This document shows, one piece after another, positions 8,548 through 17,769 of a stretch of 64,000 bases of DNA (position 1 is its first letter; each line of letters begins with the position of its first letter). A program made the position numbers and the translations under genes. The stretch covers positions 248,001 through 312,000 of the forward strand of contig NZ_CP027806.1 in the NCBI RefSeq assembly GCF_003353065.1, read 5' to 3'. This DNA comes from Cyclonatronum proteinivorum (lineage in GTDB: Bacteria > Bacteroidota > Rhodothermia > Balneolales > Cyclonatronaceae). The notes under the pieces are model-generated. The model did not search any database, had not been told where the DNA came from, and was given only the letters and a program-made list of their open reading frames with translations.

Positions 8548-8585
8548 GAAAAAGGGGATGTTTCACGTGGAACATCCCCTTTTTC
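8548..8585. terminator. Bidirectional terminator hairpin with parS at its centre
   Basis: A 38-base palindrome with 19-base arms and a single imperfect pair (T8563/G8570, a G-U wobble in RNA). An A-run precedes and a T-run follows, so it can terminate transcription in both directions between the convergent WYL regulator and patatin genes. The centre is the parS-like sequence at 8559-8574. Confidence 0.85.
8559..8574. promoter_or_regulatory. Second parS site, within the terminator
   Basis: TGTTTCACGTGGAACA differs from the perfect parS palindrome at one position, a variant commonly seen in functional parS sites. It is 1325 bases from the perfect site inside rsmG. The combination of two sites in 1.3 kb makes chance occurrence very unlikely. 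Confidence 0.88.
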
Positions 8586-8614
8586 TATTTGGTGAAATGG
8601 TGGTTTCAGTTGAA

Positions 8615-11290
8615 TCAGAAATCGAAAACACGCTTGTCGTCCGATGGATAAAGATGCCGGTCAGACGACCATGACGAATCTCCAATCACCGAATACTGCC
8701 CTATAGTTTCAATGGCGCTGAGTTCAAGGGTGAGCACGTTGCCGTAAATCGTGGATCCCTTTTGCAGGATAGAATCCTCAGGAAGCTTAATCAGAAACAA
8801 GCGTCCATTATGCTGTCTTAGCAAGATGTATCCATGGCTGACATAACGACTTTCCCATACAAGTGCATCGGAATTATTCGAAACTGCTTTCACATCAATG
8901 GCAATACATTGGCGTTGGTCGGCTTCTTTGTTTTCATTAAAGGGCCAGTGATTTTCGGATACTATGCTTATATGACGTCTTCCTGCGCTCAAACGCTTTT
9001 GAATATCACTGCTAAGTTCAGAATCTAACCCGAAATTTGGCAAATAATCCTTCCATTTGTTGTTAGCCGCAATAATTGAAAACGAACTGCTATTTCCGGT
9101 GATGAGGAGCGACAAATCAAACTGCTTGGATGGATATATATTTTCTTTGAGGATATCTGCAAGCTTTTGCTCATTCAGAAACCTTGAAAACAGCCATGGT
9201 ATAAAGCGGCTAAAAAAACGAATTTTGTTGTTTCCGCTCCAAAACCGCAAATCTATACTCCCCTGACGAACCATTTCATCGAGCCGTAGTGAAAGCTGTC
9301 TTGCCGAGCGCTGAATGTCCTTAGTGAAATCAACTTTCCGAACGGGTAATTCTTTCTGACCTTCAAATACCGGATGAGATTTGTTGAAATTTGCGTCAAA
9401 ATAGAGAAAGTGGAAGGAAGCCCATTTACCACTTGCAAAATCTGCACTTCGGGCATATTCACTGACAAATCCGGCAAAGGCAAATAGCGGTGATCCCTTC
9501 AGGTTTAAAGGTTCGATAGTATACCCGGGTTCACTGTCTGATAGTTCAACTTTATGGGGACTTATGCTTATAAGCTTTGCTCGGTTATCTACCCCTTCCA
9601 TATCCATCATAATATCAAGGCGCGAAAGCATCAGCAGCTTGTACCATTTTGCAGCAATGCCGTCATCATCTGAAAACAACCAGTCTGAGCCATCATCCAA
9701 CCACCTCAAAAATTGATTTGTCTGGTTAGCGAGCTCATCGAATTTGGGCTTTGTCTCAAAAATAATCCGTTTGATCTCATACTCAAGATTTGTCTGAACT
9801 GATGCAAGTTTATCCGAAAGCCGCTTTATCTCTAATTGCTTTGAACACTCTTTTGCAAGCAGTCTTAGCTCTGATTTATCGGCGACGTTACCTAAGGGCA
9901 TCTTCACAAAATCATCTCTGTAAGCCTTCCTTAATTTGAATTCATCCCATTTTGCAAAAACTTTATCCGCTTCATTAAGCCGTGCCTGATTCTTGATCGC
10001 CAAACCAATTGCAAGTGCGGTATCTTTCAAACCTAATACACTTCCTTTTTTTCGAAAAGCATTTTGTTTCTTGTTTGAACCAAAACGACTATACATACTC
10101 AAGCCGAGCGGAATAACATCATCGCTCACGCTCGGATCTACAAATAACACGCGCCGATCATATTCGACTTGCGTTTTCCGCATATCCTGATAGTAGGCTA
10201 ACCTGAATGCTTCCCGCAAAGGCTCATTATTGAATACACCTCCGTCTATATATGTGAAAGGGTAGCGATCTTTAGCATAGCTACCGACCTTGTTTATGTT
10301 TTCAGGAAGGCTATCAATCTGTTCCGGTCAAAGATTCTCACCAAATTCACAACGATGTCGTTCCAATAAAACGGGCCTAAATGCAACGGGAAAACAGCCG
10401 CAGGCAATCGCTGTTGCTGAAATGGTTTGCCAACTGCTTTTGTGACTGATGTTTTCGAGAATATGTTTTTCGCTTTGAGTATCAGCTTCTCCCGTGTGAA
10501 GTCTGTACCAGCGTTTAGGTAAACGTTGGAGCTCATCCTCATTTAAAGCGTTAAAATGAATATCGAAAACGCGCATATCACGATGGATGAAGGATCGCAG
10601 CGCATCGTTAAGAGCAATGTTGGCTTTATCCTCCAGGCGTAGCTGATACTGTTTCCGGCCATCAGCCACAACAGGATTGAGCCGGGAAAGAGAGCAAGCA
10701 AACGTATCACTCTCAACAAGGAAACCCGAAGGATTTAAGGTTCCAGTGTATCCTTCTTCTCCGGGTGAAAGGAAACGTGCTGCGATGTCTTCATAAGTCT
10801 TCAGGTAAAGAATTGAAGGATCATGCTCCATGCGCGCAATATCAAACGGAAGCTTGTCTCTTCTAAGCAGGCGCTCCAGATTAACTGTTTTAACCCATGC
10901 CTGCTCCTGAAGATGCTGTGCGTACTGAATCAGCAACAACTGCATTTTTTCCTGCTCGTTTGCTTCTTCCAGCAGCTTACTCAGATTTGCACCAAATTCA
11001 GTATGAAGACTATTCCAAAGTTGTTTATGCGGTGAAGAATATTCATCGAAAACAGTTTCATCAGGCGCTGTAAAAGCCTTTAGCATCACCGTAAGCGCCA
11101 ACGCCCCCGCGCTTGCACCGCTGAAGGCATCTATTATGATGCGATTGTAATAGTGCTGGTTCTTTTGTTTCTTGTTAATTAAGTTATTAACAAACAACAA
11201 CTTAATAGTCTATGTTAGCGCGCCGCCGCTGAAGGTACCAAGGGAAACGCCCCCTCCCATTGCCATTGCCAGTCGAAGTTCTCGTGCCAT
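8615..11290 (-). pseudogene. Patatin-like phospholipase gene with two in-frame stop codons
   Basis: Translated from the ATG at 11290, one continuous 892-codon frame runs to 8615, broken only by a TAG at codon 27 (11210-11212) and a TGA at codon 321 (10328-10330). There is no frameshift. The complete patatin hallmark set is spread across the breaks: the oxyanion loop MGGGVSLG (codons 11-18) before the first stop, the nucleophile elbow GASAG (Ser at codon 60) between the stops, and the catalytic DGG (Asp at codon 349) after the second. The C-terminal ~500 residues are not recognised. By family resemblance the stops probably replace Glu and Trp codons. The likeliest reading is a recently inactivated gene; readthrough or assembly error are alternatives. 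Confidence 0.82.
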
Positions 11291-11430
11291 ATATGTTTGT
11301 TTTTTAGTTGTTTAAGATTAATAGGCACTTCAAACTACTAAAAACAAATCAAAATGCCGTGCTTTATTTAATAAAGTGGCAAAAACCGCATATTCATGCA
11401 GTTAGTAGCAAAACACTGGCGCTGAATTAC

Positions 11431-12720
11431 TTAGCCTATTACTCTCCTGTTACCCGTCCGCAGAACAACCTCGTGCCATACAAGCCCAAGGGCAATAAAA
11501 ACAATACCTAAGAGAATGATTTCGGGCTGAATCCAAAAAGCAAGACCCAGACATCCTGTAAACCCTAATACCGGTATGATGCGGGGATAAAGCCGACGTT
11601 CAGCGGGGAGCAGAAAGGCGCTCAGGTTGGTGATGCTGTAATAAATAAGCACTGTGAAAGCGCTGAACGACCAGGTAAAGCGGATGTCGCCGCTCAGCAC
11701 AAGCAGGGTGATGATGATGCCGGTCAGCCATACGGCCATGACCGGACTTTTCGAGACGGGGTTGATTTCAGCTACTTTCTGCGGCAGGTCTCCCCTTCTT
11801 GCCATGCTGAGCATTACCCGGGAAAGCCCCAAAACCAGATTGAGCAGCACGCCTGCCATAGCGGTCACTGCAGCAAGGGAAACGATGAGGCCAATCAGAG
11901 GCAGTTCGAGGAGCTGTGCTACGACCATCAGTGGGGCGGCTTCTCCATCGAGAGTCTGCCCGAAGGCCTCAGCACCGAGCGCTTGAAGCGCGGTCAGGGT
12001 CACAATCCCGTACAGCAGCACAATCACGATCATGGCAGTGACAATCGCCTTTGGGATGGTTTTTCGGGGTTCGGCTACTTCCTCGCCCAGGGTTGCGATG
12101 CGTCCGTAGCCGGTGTAGGCCACGAACATGAGCGCGGAGGCGAATAAGAGGGAATCTATCTCTAAGCCTTCAAAAGCAGCAGATATCGGCTCTGTTGGGA
12201 GACCGTTCACAAAAAAGCCGGCTACGACCAGAACAGCGAGTCCGAAAAGGGTGAAGCCTACGATCATTTTATTGGCTGTATTGCTTCGGCTGATGCCCCC
12301 TGAAACCAGTGCCGTGAGCAGCAGCAAGATTCCGAGTGATAGCCCCACAAAGAGTACCGGACCCGCATCAATCCCAAAAGTATAGAGCAGATAGCCCGCG
12401 CTGCCCAGGGCCGCCGTTGCCGCAGATGCCGATTTGGCTGTGAGAAACATCCATCCTGCCGTAAACCCAAAACGGGAACCCAGCACGCGATTGGCGTACT
12501 CGTAAGTGCCACCGCTCACCGGGTAGGCTGCCGCAAGCTGCGCGCTGCTGAGTCCGTTAAGTGCCGCAACAATCGCCGCAATAAAAATGGCAATGACCAC
12601 CGCATTGCCGGCAATCTGTGCCCCGAGGGCGATACTCACAAAAAGGCCGGTTCCGACAATGGAACCAAGGCCCATCAGCACGGCGCCCGGCGTCCTGACG
12701 GATCTGCTTAGTTCAGACAT
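11431..12720 (-). CDS. APC-superfamily amino-acid permease
   Basis: A 429-residue inner-membrane transporter with about twelve hydrophobic segments. The N-terminal GSIVGTGLFVSI unwound helix and the helix-2 motif PVSGGTYEYANRVLG are typical of the amino acid-polyamine-organocation superfamily. The substrate cannot be assigned; cationic or neutral amino acids are plausible. It is transcribed leftward, about 30 bases downstream of a DoxX gene and in the same direction as the Na+/alanine symporter, so the three may share a transcript devoted to amino-acid uptake. Confidence 0.9.
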   Translation of the reverse strand: MSELSRSVRTPGAVLMGLGSIVGTGLFVSIALGAQIAGNAVVIAIFIAAIVAALNGLSSAQLAAAYPVSGGTYEYANRVLGSRFGFTAGWMFLTAKSASAATAALGSAGYLLYTFGIDAGPVLFVGLSLGILLLLTALVSGGISRSNTANKMIVGFTLFGLAVLVVAGFFVNGLPTEPISAAFEGLEIDSLLFASALMFVAYTGYGRIATLGEEVAEPRKTIPKAIVTAMIVIVLLYGIVTLTALQALGAEAFGQTLDGEAAPLMVVAQLLELPLIGLIVSLAAVTAMAGVLLNLVLGLSRVMLSMARRGDLPQKVAEINPVSKSPVMAVWLTGIIITLLVLSGDIRFTWSFSAFTVLIYYSITNLSAFLLPAERRLYPRIIPVLGFTGCLGLAFWIQPEIILLGIVFIALGLVWHEVVLRTGNRRVIG

Positions 12721-12750
12721 AAAGACAAATTGATGTTAGGCAGGTACAGT

Positions 12751-13263
12751 TTAACCTGATTGATAAGTACCGAACCGGCGAAGATCAACCGACCAGTACC
12801 CGCCTCCCTTGATGAATAAAAAGATGCTGCCCGCAAGCATGGCGAGGTCGTTGCGGGACTCATGTAACGCGCTCAAAAGTCCGTAGTGTTCCAGCTCGCG
12901 CAGGCTGAAACCCCAGAATCCGGTACCCAGCAAAATGGGCAGCTTGGTGGTAAACAAAGCGGTCAGCATGATAATGATGAGCGGAACTGCGGCATAGCGG
13001 GTCATAAATCCGGCCAGAATCAGCAGGCCACACAGCACCTCCATGCCGCCCACAAAGTAGCCGTTAAATTCCGGAAACGGGATGCCAATACGTTCAAAAC
13101 GACCCGCGCCCCGGAGTTCAGCCCAGATAAACTTTTGGAGCCCTTCGCTCACAAAAACAATCCCGACAACCAGCCGGATAAGTATGGTTGCCTTGTCGGT
13201 ATCGGTTTTCAGAAGTTCCATAGCCCAAGGGTACGGATTCGATGTGAAATTAATATTACCCAT
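12751..13263 (-). CDS. DoxX family membrane protein
   Basis: A 170-residue protein with four predicted membrane helices. The first-helix region LIRLVVGIVFVSEGLQKF and the following GIPFPEFNGYFVGGMEVLCG-type stretch are characteristic of the DoxX/SURF4-like family. These proteins are small quinone-pathway or thiol-stress associated membrane proteins; the precise role is unknown. It lies 17 bases after the Na+/alanine symporter gene on the same strand, so co-transcription is likely. Confidence 0.85.
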   Translation of the reverse strand: MGNINFTSNPYPWAMELLKTDTDKATILIRLVVGIVFVSEGLQKFIWAELRGAGRFERIGIPFPEFNGYFVGGMEVLCGLLILAGFMTRYAAVPLIIIMLTALFTTKLPILLGTGFWGFSLRELEHYGLLSALHESRNDLAMLAGSIFLFIKGGGYWSVDLRRFGTYQSG

Positions 13264-13280
13264 TGCAGCTTAGCGTAGCA

Positions 13281-14684
13281 TTAGTCTTCATTGCTGAAAT
13301 CACCGCGGTCATACCGGGCGAAATAGTCTTTGGCAGCCGCTACAACCTTAGGTGCGAGCAGAATGGTCGAAAGCATGGTAGGGATGGCCATCATCGCAAA
13401 AGCGCTGTCCAGAATATTAATCACCGCCCCTATAGAAAGCACCGAACCTACCACAATACTTAAGGCATAGAAATAATTGAAATATGGTTTCTTGTCAGCA
13501 CCGGCCAGAAAACCCAGACATTTGGAGCCGTAATAGGAATAGGTGAACATCGTAGTCAGTGCAAAAATGGAAACGCATACAATGAGAATAGGAACGCCAA
13601 TTGTAGGCAATCCAACCGAAAAGGCCATAGCCGTGAGCGTTACGCCATCCGTATCGGTATTGAGCCATACGCCGGTTACGAGAATAGCGAGGGCCGTCAT
13701 GGTACAGACAAGCAGTGTATCAATGGCGGGCTCGAGCATGGCAACAAGACCTTCGCGTACAGGCTCGTTGGTTTTGGCCGCACCATGCGCCATGGATTCG
13801 GTTCCAATCCCGGCCTCATTCGAAAAAGCAGCGCGGCGTACCCCGATGATGATCACCGCGCCGACTGCGCCGCCCAGGAGCGATTCCGAGTTGACATACT
13901 CCCCCCGAAACGCATCGCTCACAATCAGGCCGAGATAGTAAGGAACGACCTCAATATTGATGATGAGGATATACACCACGCCAATCACGTACAGCACAAC
14001 CATGAACGGCACGAGCGTAGCCGCGACCGTACCAATGCGCTTGATGCCGCCAAAAATCACCAAAGCCACTATACCCATCAGGATGAGACCGGTAATTAAA
14101 TCCGAGGTAAAATGCGCCTCGGGACTCACCACGGCCATCGGCACGAGTACGCTGTCGCGGATAATTTGCGTGAGCTGATTGGCCTGAAACATCGGCAGAC
14201 AGCCGAGCAGCCCGCAAAAACTAAAGAAGTACGCCAGGGGCATCCATTTCTTACCAAGGCCTTCGCGAATAACATACATCGGACCGCCCTGAAGCTTGCC
14301 TTCACTGTCACGCCCGCGGTACATGATGGAAAGCGTACAGGTGAAGAACTTGGTCGCCATGCCGACCACCGCGCTCACCCACATCCAGAAAATGGCACCC
14401 GGGCCGCCCATGGTGATGGCCACGGCAACGCCCCCTATGTTGCCCATCCCGACAGTCGCCGCAAGGGCCGCGCTCAGCGCCTGAAAATGATTGATATCCC
14501 CCTCCGCCTTAGGGTCGTCGTACTTGCCGGTCAGCACCCCAACCGCATGACCAAAGTACAGGTAGGGTTTGAAGCGCGACATGATGACAAAGAAAATACC
14601 TCCGCCCACAAGCAGGGCAACGAGCGGCGGACCCCATGCGAGATTCGCAATGGTGCCGGTCAGTTCCTCAAAACGTTCGAACAT
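13281..14684 (-). CDS. Sodium:alanine symporter (AGCS family)
   Basis: A 467-residue multi-helix transporter of the alanine/glycine:cation symporter family. Family signatures include GMGNIGGVAVAITMGGPGAIFWMW-like helices (about residues 78-101), the FSNEAGIGTESMAHGAAKT block (about 290-308) and ALTTMFTYSYYGSK near 375. It imports alanine or glycine with Na+ (or H+), which would suit a sodium-rich habitat. Full length for the family. It appears to be the first gene of a leftward set with the DoxX and APC permease genes. Confidence 0.94.
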   Translation of the reverse strand: MFERFEELTGTIANLAWGPPLVALLVGGGIFFVIMSRFKPYLYFGHAVGVLTGKYDDPKAEGDINHFQALSAALAATVGMGNIGGVAVAITMGGPGAIFWMWVSAVVGMATKFFTCTLSIMYRGRDSEGKLQGGPMYVIREGLGKKWMPLAYFFSFCGLLGCLPMFQANQLTQIIRDSVLVPMAVVSPEAHFTSDLITGLILMGIVALVIFGGIKRIGTVAATLVPFMVVLYVIGVVYILIINIEVVPYYLGLIVSDAFRGEYVNSESLLGGAVGAVIIIGVRRAAFSNEAGIGTESMAHGAAKTNEPVREGLVAMLEPAIDTLLVCTMTALAILVTGVWLNTDTDGVTLTAMAFSVGLPTIGVPILIVCVSIFALTTMFTYSYYGSKCLGFLAGADKKPYFNYFYALSIVVGSVLSIGAVINILDSAFAMMAIPTMLSTILLAPKVVAAAKDYFARYDRGDFSNED

Positions 14685-14863
14685 AAAATTGATTTAGGTA
14701 GCAGTAGTGAGCAGAAAAGGGATCAAGTCCTCATTAATGAATCCGATGATACCATATTGAGCTTAAAAACGAAACAGAACACCTAAATTAAACAGAAGTA
14801 CCTTTAACTGAGCTTCTTTAAAAATCTTTCCAACTTTGTTAATCAGCTTTTCGGAGACCCTGA

Positions 14864-15685
14864 CTATTTCGGACTTTCCTGACAGTTTTCACAGAGGTAA
14901 ATCCTGCGGCTGTTCATGGCTGTTTTGAGGATTTCATTGCCGCAATGATAGCAGGGTTCGCCCTCTCTTGCAAAAACGAAATGCCGGTAGCCCCTGCGTT
15001 TAGTACCGGCAGCTTTGGCCTGCGCTACACGGACTTCATCCAGCGTAATTCCTTTGGTTTCAAATGCCCGATGACTGATCAGAAGCGCCGTTTCAGCAAA
15101 CTTTTGGAGGCGCACTGAGCTGAGCTGAGATGGTTTTTCAGAGGGATGAATGCCGCTGCAGAACAAAATTTCCGACCGGAGATAGTTGCCGACACCCGCA
15201 AGAAAATGCTGATCAAGCAACAGCCCGGAAAAAGCGCGGTTTCGGAAGGAAGTATGCTGACACTGTGCAATCACATCATCGATGGAACACCGCAGCACAT
15301 CCGGCCCGATGGCGCTCAGGTAGGGGTGTGTTTTGATGGATTCACCATCCATCACATCAATTTCGCTGGCACTGTAGAGAAGAGCAGTATGATGAGCAGT
15401 CTGAATTTCAAGCCGCAGACTCCGGCTGATATTCGGGTACTCCCCTGCCTTTGCGATGTACCAGCGCCCGTACAGCTGATTATGGCTGTAAATGTGAGTG
15501 TCTCCATCAAAAGATATTACGAGTCCTTTACCGTAGGCCTGTACGTCGAGGATTTTCTTTTCGCTCAGCTCGCGCTCAAAAGGCTTCAGGTGCTCATGGA
15601 AAAACCAGCTGTAGGTGCAGGATTTACCCGCCAGTACTTTCCGGATTTTTTGGGCTTCAAGATGAATTTCGGGTCCCTCGGGCAT
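14864..15685 (-). CDS. nei: Endonuclease VIII-type DNA glycosylase (Fpg/Nei family)
   Basis: A 273-residue base-excision repair enzyme that removes oxidised bases and cuts the abasic strand. The N-terminus PEGPEI (catalytic Pro2 and Glu3 after Met removal) is of the Nei rather than Fpg type. The helix-two-turn-helix region DQHFLAGVGNYLRSEILF (about residues 160-177) and a C-terminal C-x2-C...C-x2-C zinc finger (CYHCG and CENC) complete the family signature. A monocistronic leftward gene between the AGCS symporter and a sensor kinase. Nei is favoured over Fpg from the PEGPEI start, but substrate range cannot be seen from sequence. Confidence 0.92.
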   Translation of the reverse strand: MPEGPEIHLEAQKIRKVLAGKSCTYSWFFHEHLKPFERELSEKKILDVQAYGKGLVISFDGDTHIYSHNQLYGRWYIAKAGEYPNISRSLRLEIQTAHHTALLYSASEIDVMDGESIKTHPYLSAIGPDVLRCSIDDVIAQCQHTSFRNRAFSGLLLDQHFLAGVGNYLRSEILFCSGIHPSEKPSQLSSVRLQKFAETALLISHRAFETKGITLDEVRVAQAKAAGTKRRGYRHFVFAREGEPCYHCGNEILKTAMNSRRIYLCENCQESPK

Positions 15686-15753
15686 AGTTTTATTTCGGCA
15701 GGCTTGGATTGACGTAATTAAGTATGCCCTCCAAACCGGGTCTCCCTAACACT

Positions 15754-17643
15754 TCATTCCCGGTTAACGGTACCTGCCGTAGTATTGGCAGCATGCACCT
15801 TCGGGAAAAAGACGGAAAAAGTTGTCCCCGAACCCGGCTCACTTCTGACCTCTATATGTCCGCCCATGCTCTCAATTTGATTTCGGGTAATAAAGAGACC
15901 TATCCCCTTTGAATCCTTGTTCCTGTGAAAGGTTTTATAGAGTTTGAACAGATTATCACCGTGTCTTTTCAGGTTGATTCCGAGACCGTTGTCCTCAATA
16001 TAAAGTACCGTATAGGGTCCTTTAACAGCGGAGAACAGTTTCACATAAGAAGCCCTTTCTTCAGATCTGTATTTGATCGCATTGGTTAGGAAATTGAGCA
16101 CAATGCTATCCAAATAAGCCGGAATACCGTTTACATGCACACTAAGCGGTATAAGATTGATGATTTCGACCCCGGCTTGCTCAGCAAGTACCCTGACCTG
16201 ACTAACCGTTTTGGCTACAACAACACCCAGACTAAGCCTGTGAAGCTGATTGTTATTCTCGAGGGTTATTTTCGCAATATCCTCAAGGTTGGAGATGGTC
16301 TCCGTCAGGTTTTCGGATACTTCCGCCAGGTAGCTAAACATCTCATTTTGGGCTAAAGAAGGATTTTCTTCAGCCATCATATCAAGTAAGCCTTTCAGGT
16401 TTGATGCATGCGAGCGCAGGTTGTGGCTTACAATGCCTGAAAAGTTTTTGAGCTGCTCGTTTTGTCGCTTGGTGATGCTAATGAGTTGCTGCTGCTCAAG
16501 TTCAGCTTTCTTCCTCACCGTAATATCCTGAACCGTACCAAAAATCCGGACACACTGCACCTTATGGTATTCAGCCATGACTTTGCAGTTAAGCCATTTC
16601 TTCTTTCCGGTCGGAGTCAGGATTTCAATTTCACGTCCCAGACTATTTTTCTTTTCATTTTTTATGCTGTCAAAAATTTCCTTCAGCCCGCCTGTTTTTT
16701 CCGGAGAACTGAGCCGCTCAAGTGTGAGCCGGAAATCAGGTTCAGTCTCATCTGTTTCCTCAATAATAGTTTTGAACGTTTTTGACCAATAGGTCCTGTT
16801 TTCCAGAAAATCATGCTCAAAGAAACCTACAAGGGCTATTTCGTTGGTTTGCTGCAGTGCTTCTTTGGTTCGTGTGAGTTTTTGCAGTGCTTCGAATTCA
16901 TCTGTAATATTTCGCACGAGTGCAATTACTTCTTTGTGCATGTAGGGTGCAATTCGCGCCTCGAAATACTGCAGCTGACCTTTAATCTGCAGGTTGTACT
17001 TAATCAACTGCAGCTTCCCTTCATCTACAGCTTTACGAATAGCCTCTTCAATCTTGACGCCCGTGCTATTTGCCAGAACTTCTGATACCCGCTTTCCCAG
17101 CATATCGGACTTGTCATACAAAAGCTTTTTATCTTCTGAGTAGTTGACAATGTCGATATAAGTACCATTATAATCACAATGAATTACAAGGTCAGGCAGT
17201 GCTTCTACCATCGACCGTTTGAACTTTTCATTTTCAGCAAAAGCCTGCTTATAAGACCTTCGCCTTTTGATGCTGTTTTTTTCTGATTCTGCAATACCAG
17301 CAATAAATGAGAGATCCCCGGAATCGGGATTTTTTCTTACCATCACATGTACAAAGCACTCCATCAGAAGACCGGTTTTGTGCCCCAAAACCAGTTTTTC
17401 CGATACGGGAATATCCTGAGTACCAGCCTTCAGATAATCCAGACGCAGTTTTTGTAGCGCATCTGTTAAGCTGCCTGCCGTAGTCTCATCCAGCGCTGCA
17501 GCCCTCGGGGAGACAAAACACATTTCATCCTGGAGGCTGTTAAAAAAAACTACTCCTCCGACGCCAAAGTCTAATGTGAAATCAAAAAGTTTCGGATCTT
17601 TTTTTAGTGCGTCAAAGAAAAACGCTTCAGCTTGTTTATTCAT
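15754..17643 (-). CDS. PAS-domain sensor histidine kinase
   Basis: A 629-residue soluble sensor kinase with no evident membrane segment. PAS-like modules occupy roughly residues 10-120, 140-255 and 265-385. The dimerisation/phosphoacceptor helix holds FSGIVSHNLRSHASNLKG, placing the phospho-His at about residue 407 in the unusual SHNLRSH context common in Bacteroidota. The ATPase domain (about 515-629) shows the N box (LNFLTNAIKYRS), DNGLGINL and GIGLFITR. It ends in a short tail. No response regulator is adjacent, so it is an orphan kinase; the ligand is unknown. Confidence 0.92.
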   Translation of the reverse strand: MNKQAEAFFFDALKKDPKLFDFTLDFGVGGVVFFNSLQDEMCFVSPRAAALDETTAGSLTDALQKLRLDYLKAGTQDIPVSEKLVLGHKTGLLMECFVHVMVRKNPDSGDLSFIAGIAESEKNSIKRRRSYKQAFAENEKFKRSMVEALPDLVIHCDYNGTYIDIVNYSEDKKLLYDKSDMLGKRVSEVLANSTGVKIEEAIRKAVDEGKLQLIKYNLQIKGQLQYFEARIAPYMHKEVIALVRNITDEFEALQKLTRTKEALQQTNEIALVGFFEHDFLENRTYWSKTFKTIIEETDETEPDFRLTLERLSSPEKTGGLKEIFDSIKNEKKNSLGREIEILTPTGKKKWLNCKVMAEYHKVQCVRIFGTVQDITVRKKAELEQQQLISITKRQNEQLKNFSGIVSHNLRSHASNLKGLLDMMAEENPSLAQNEMFSYLAEVSENLTETISNLEDIAKITLENNNQLHRLSLGVVVAKTVSQVRVLAEQAGVEIINLIPLSVHVNGIPAYLDSIVLNFLTNAIKYRSEERASYVKLFSAVKGPYTVLYIEDNGLGINLKRHGDNLFKLYKTFHRNKDSKGIGLFITRNQIESMGGHIEVRSEPGSGTTFSVFFPKVHAANTTAGTVNRE

Positions 17644-17769
17644 AGTGAATTATAGTGCATAAGCCGTATGTGCGTTCAATGGTGTAATAAAGTCTTTTAT
17701 GTATAGGTAAATCACCCAAGATCTGCGCATCTGCCGGACTGACAGAAAACAATATACTGCCGATTAAAT

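Noticed and set aside
10328-10330. Selenocysteine insertion at the TGA of the patatin gene
   Set aside because: No plausible SECIS-type hairpin directly after the TGA, family context suggests Trp, and another in-frame stop (TAG at codon 27) would still block the gene.
11210-11212. Reading the patatin as two normal genes starting at 11200 and 10219
   Set aside because: The start codons would be TTG, the motifs of one patatin domain would be split across two proteins, and the frame is identical throughout; a broken single gene is simpler.
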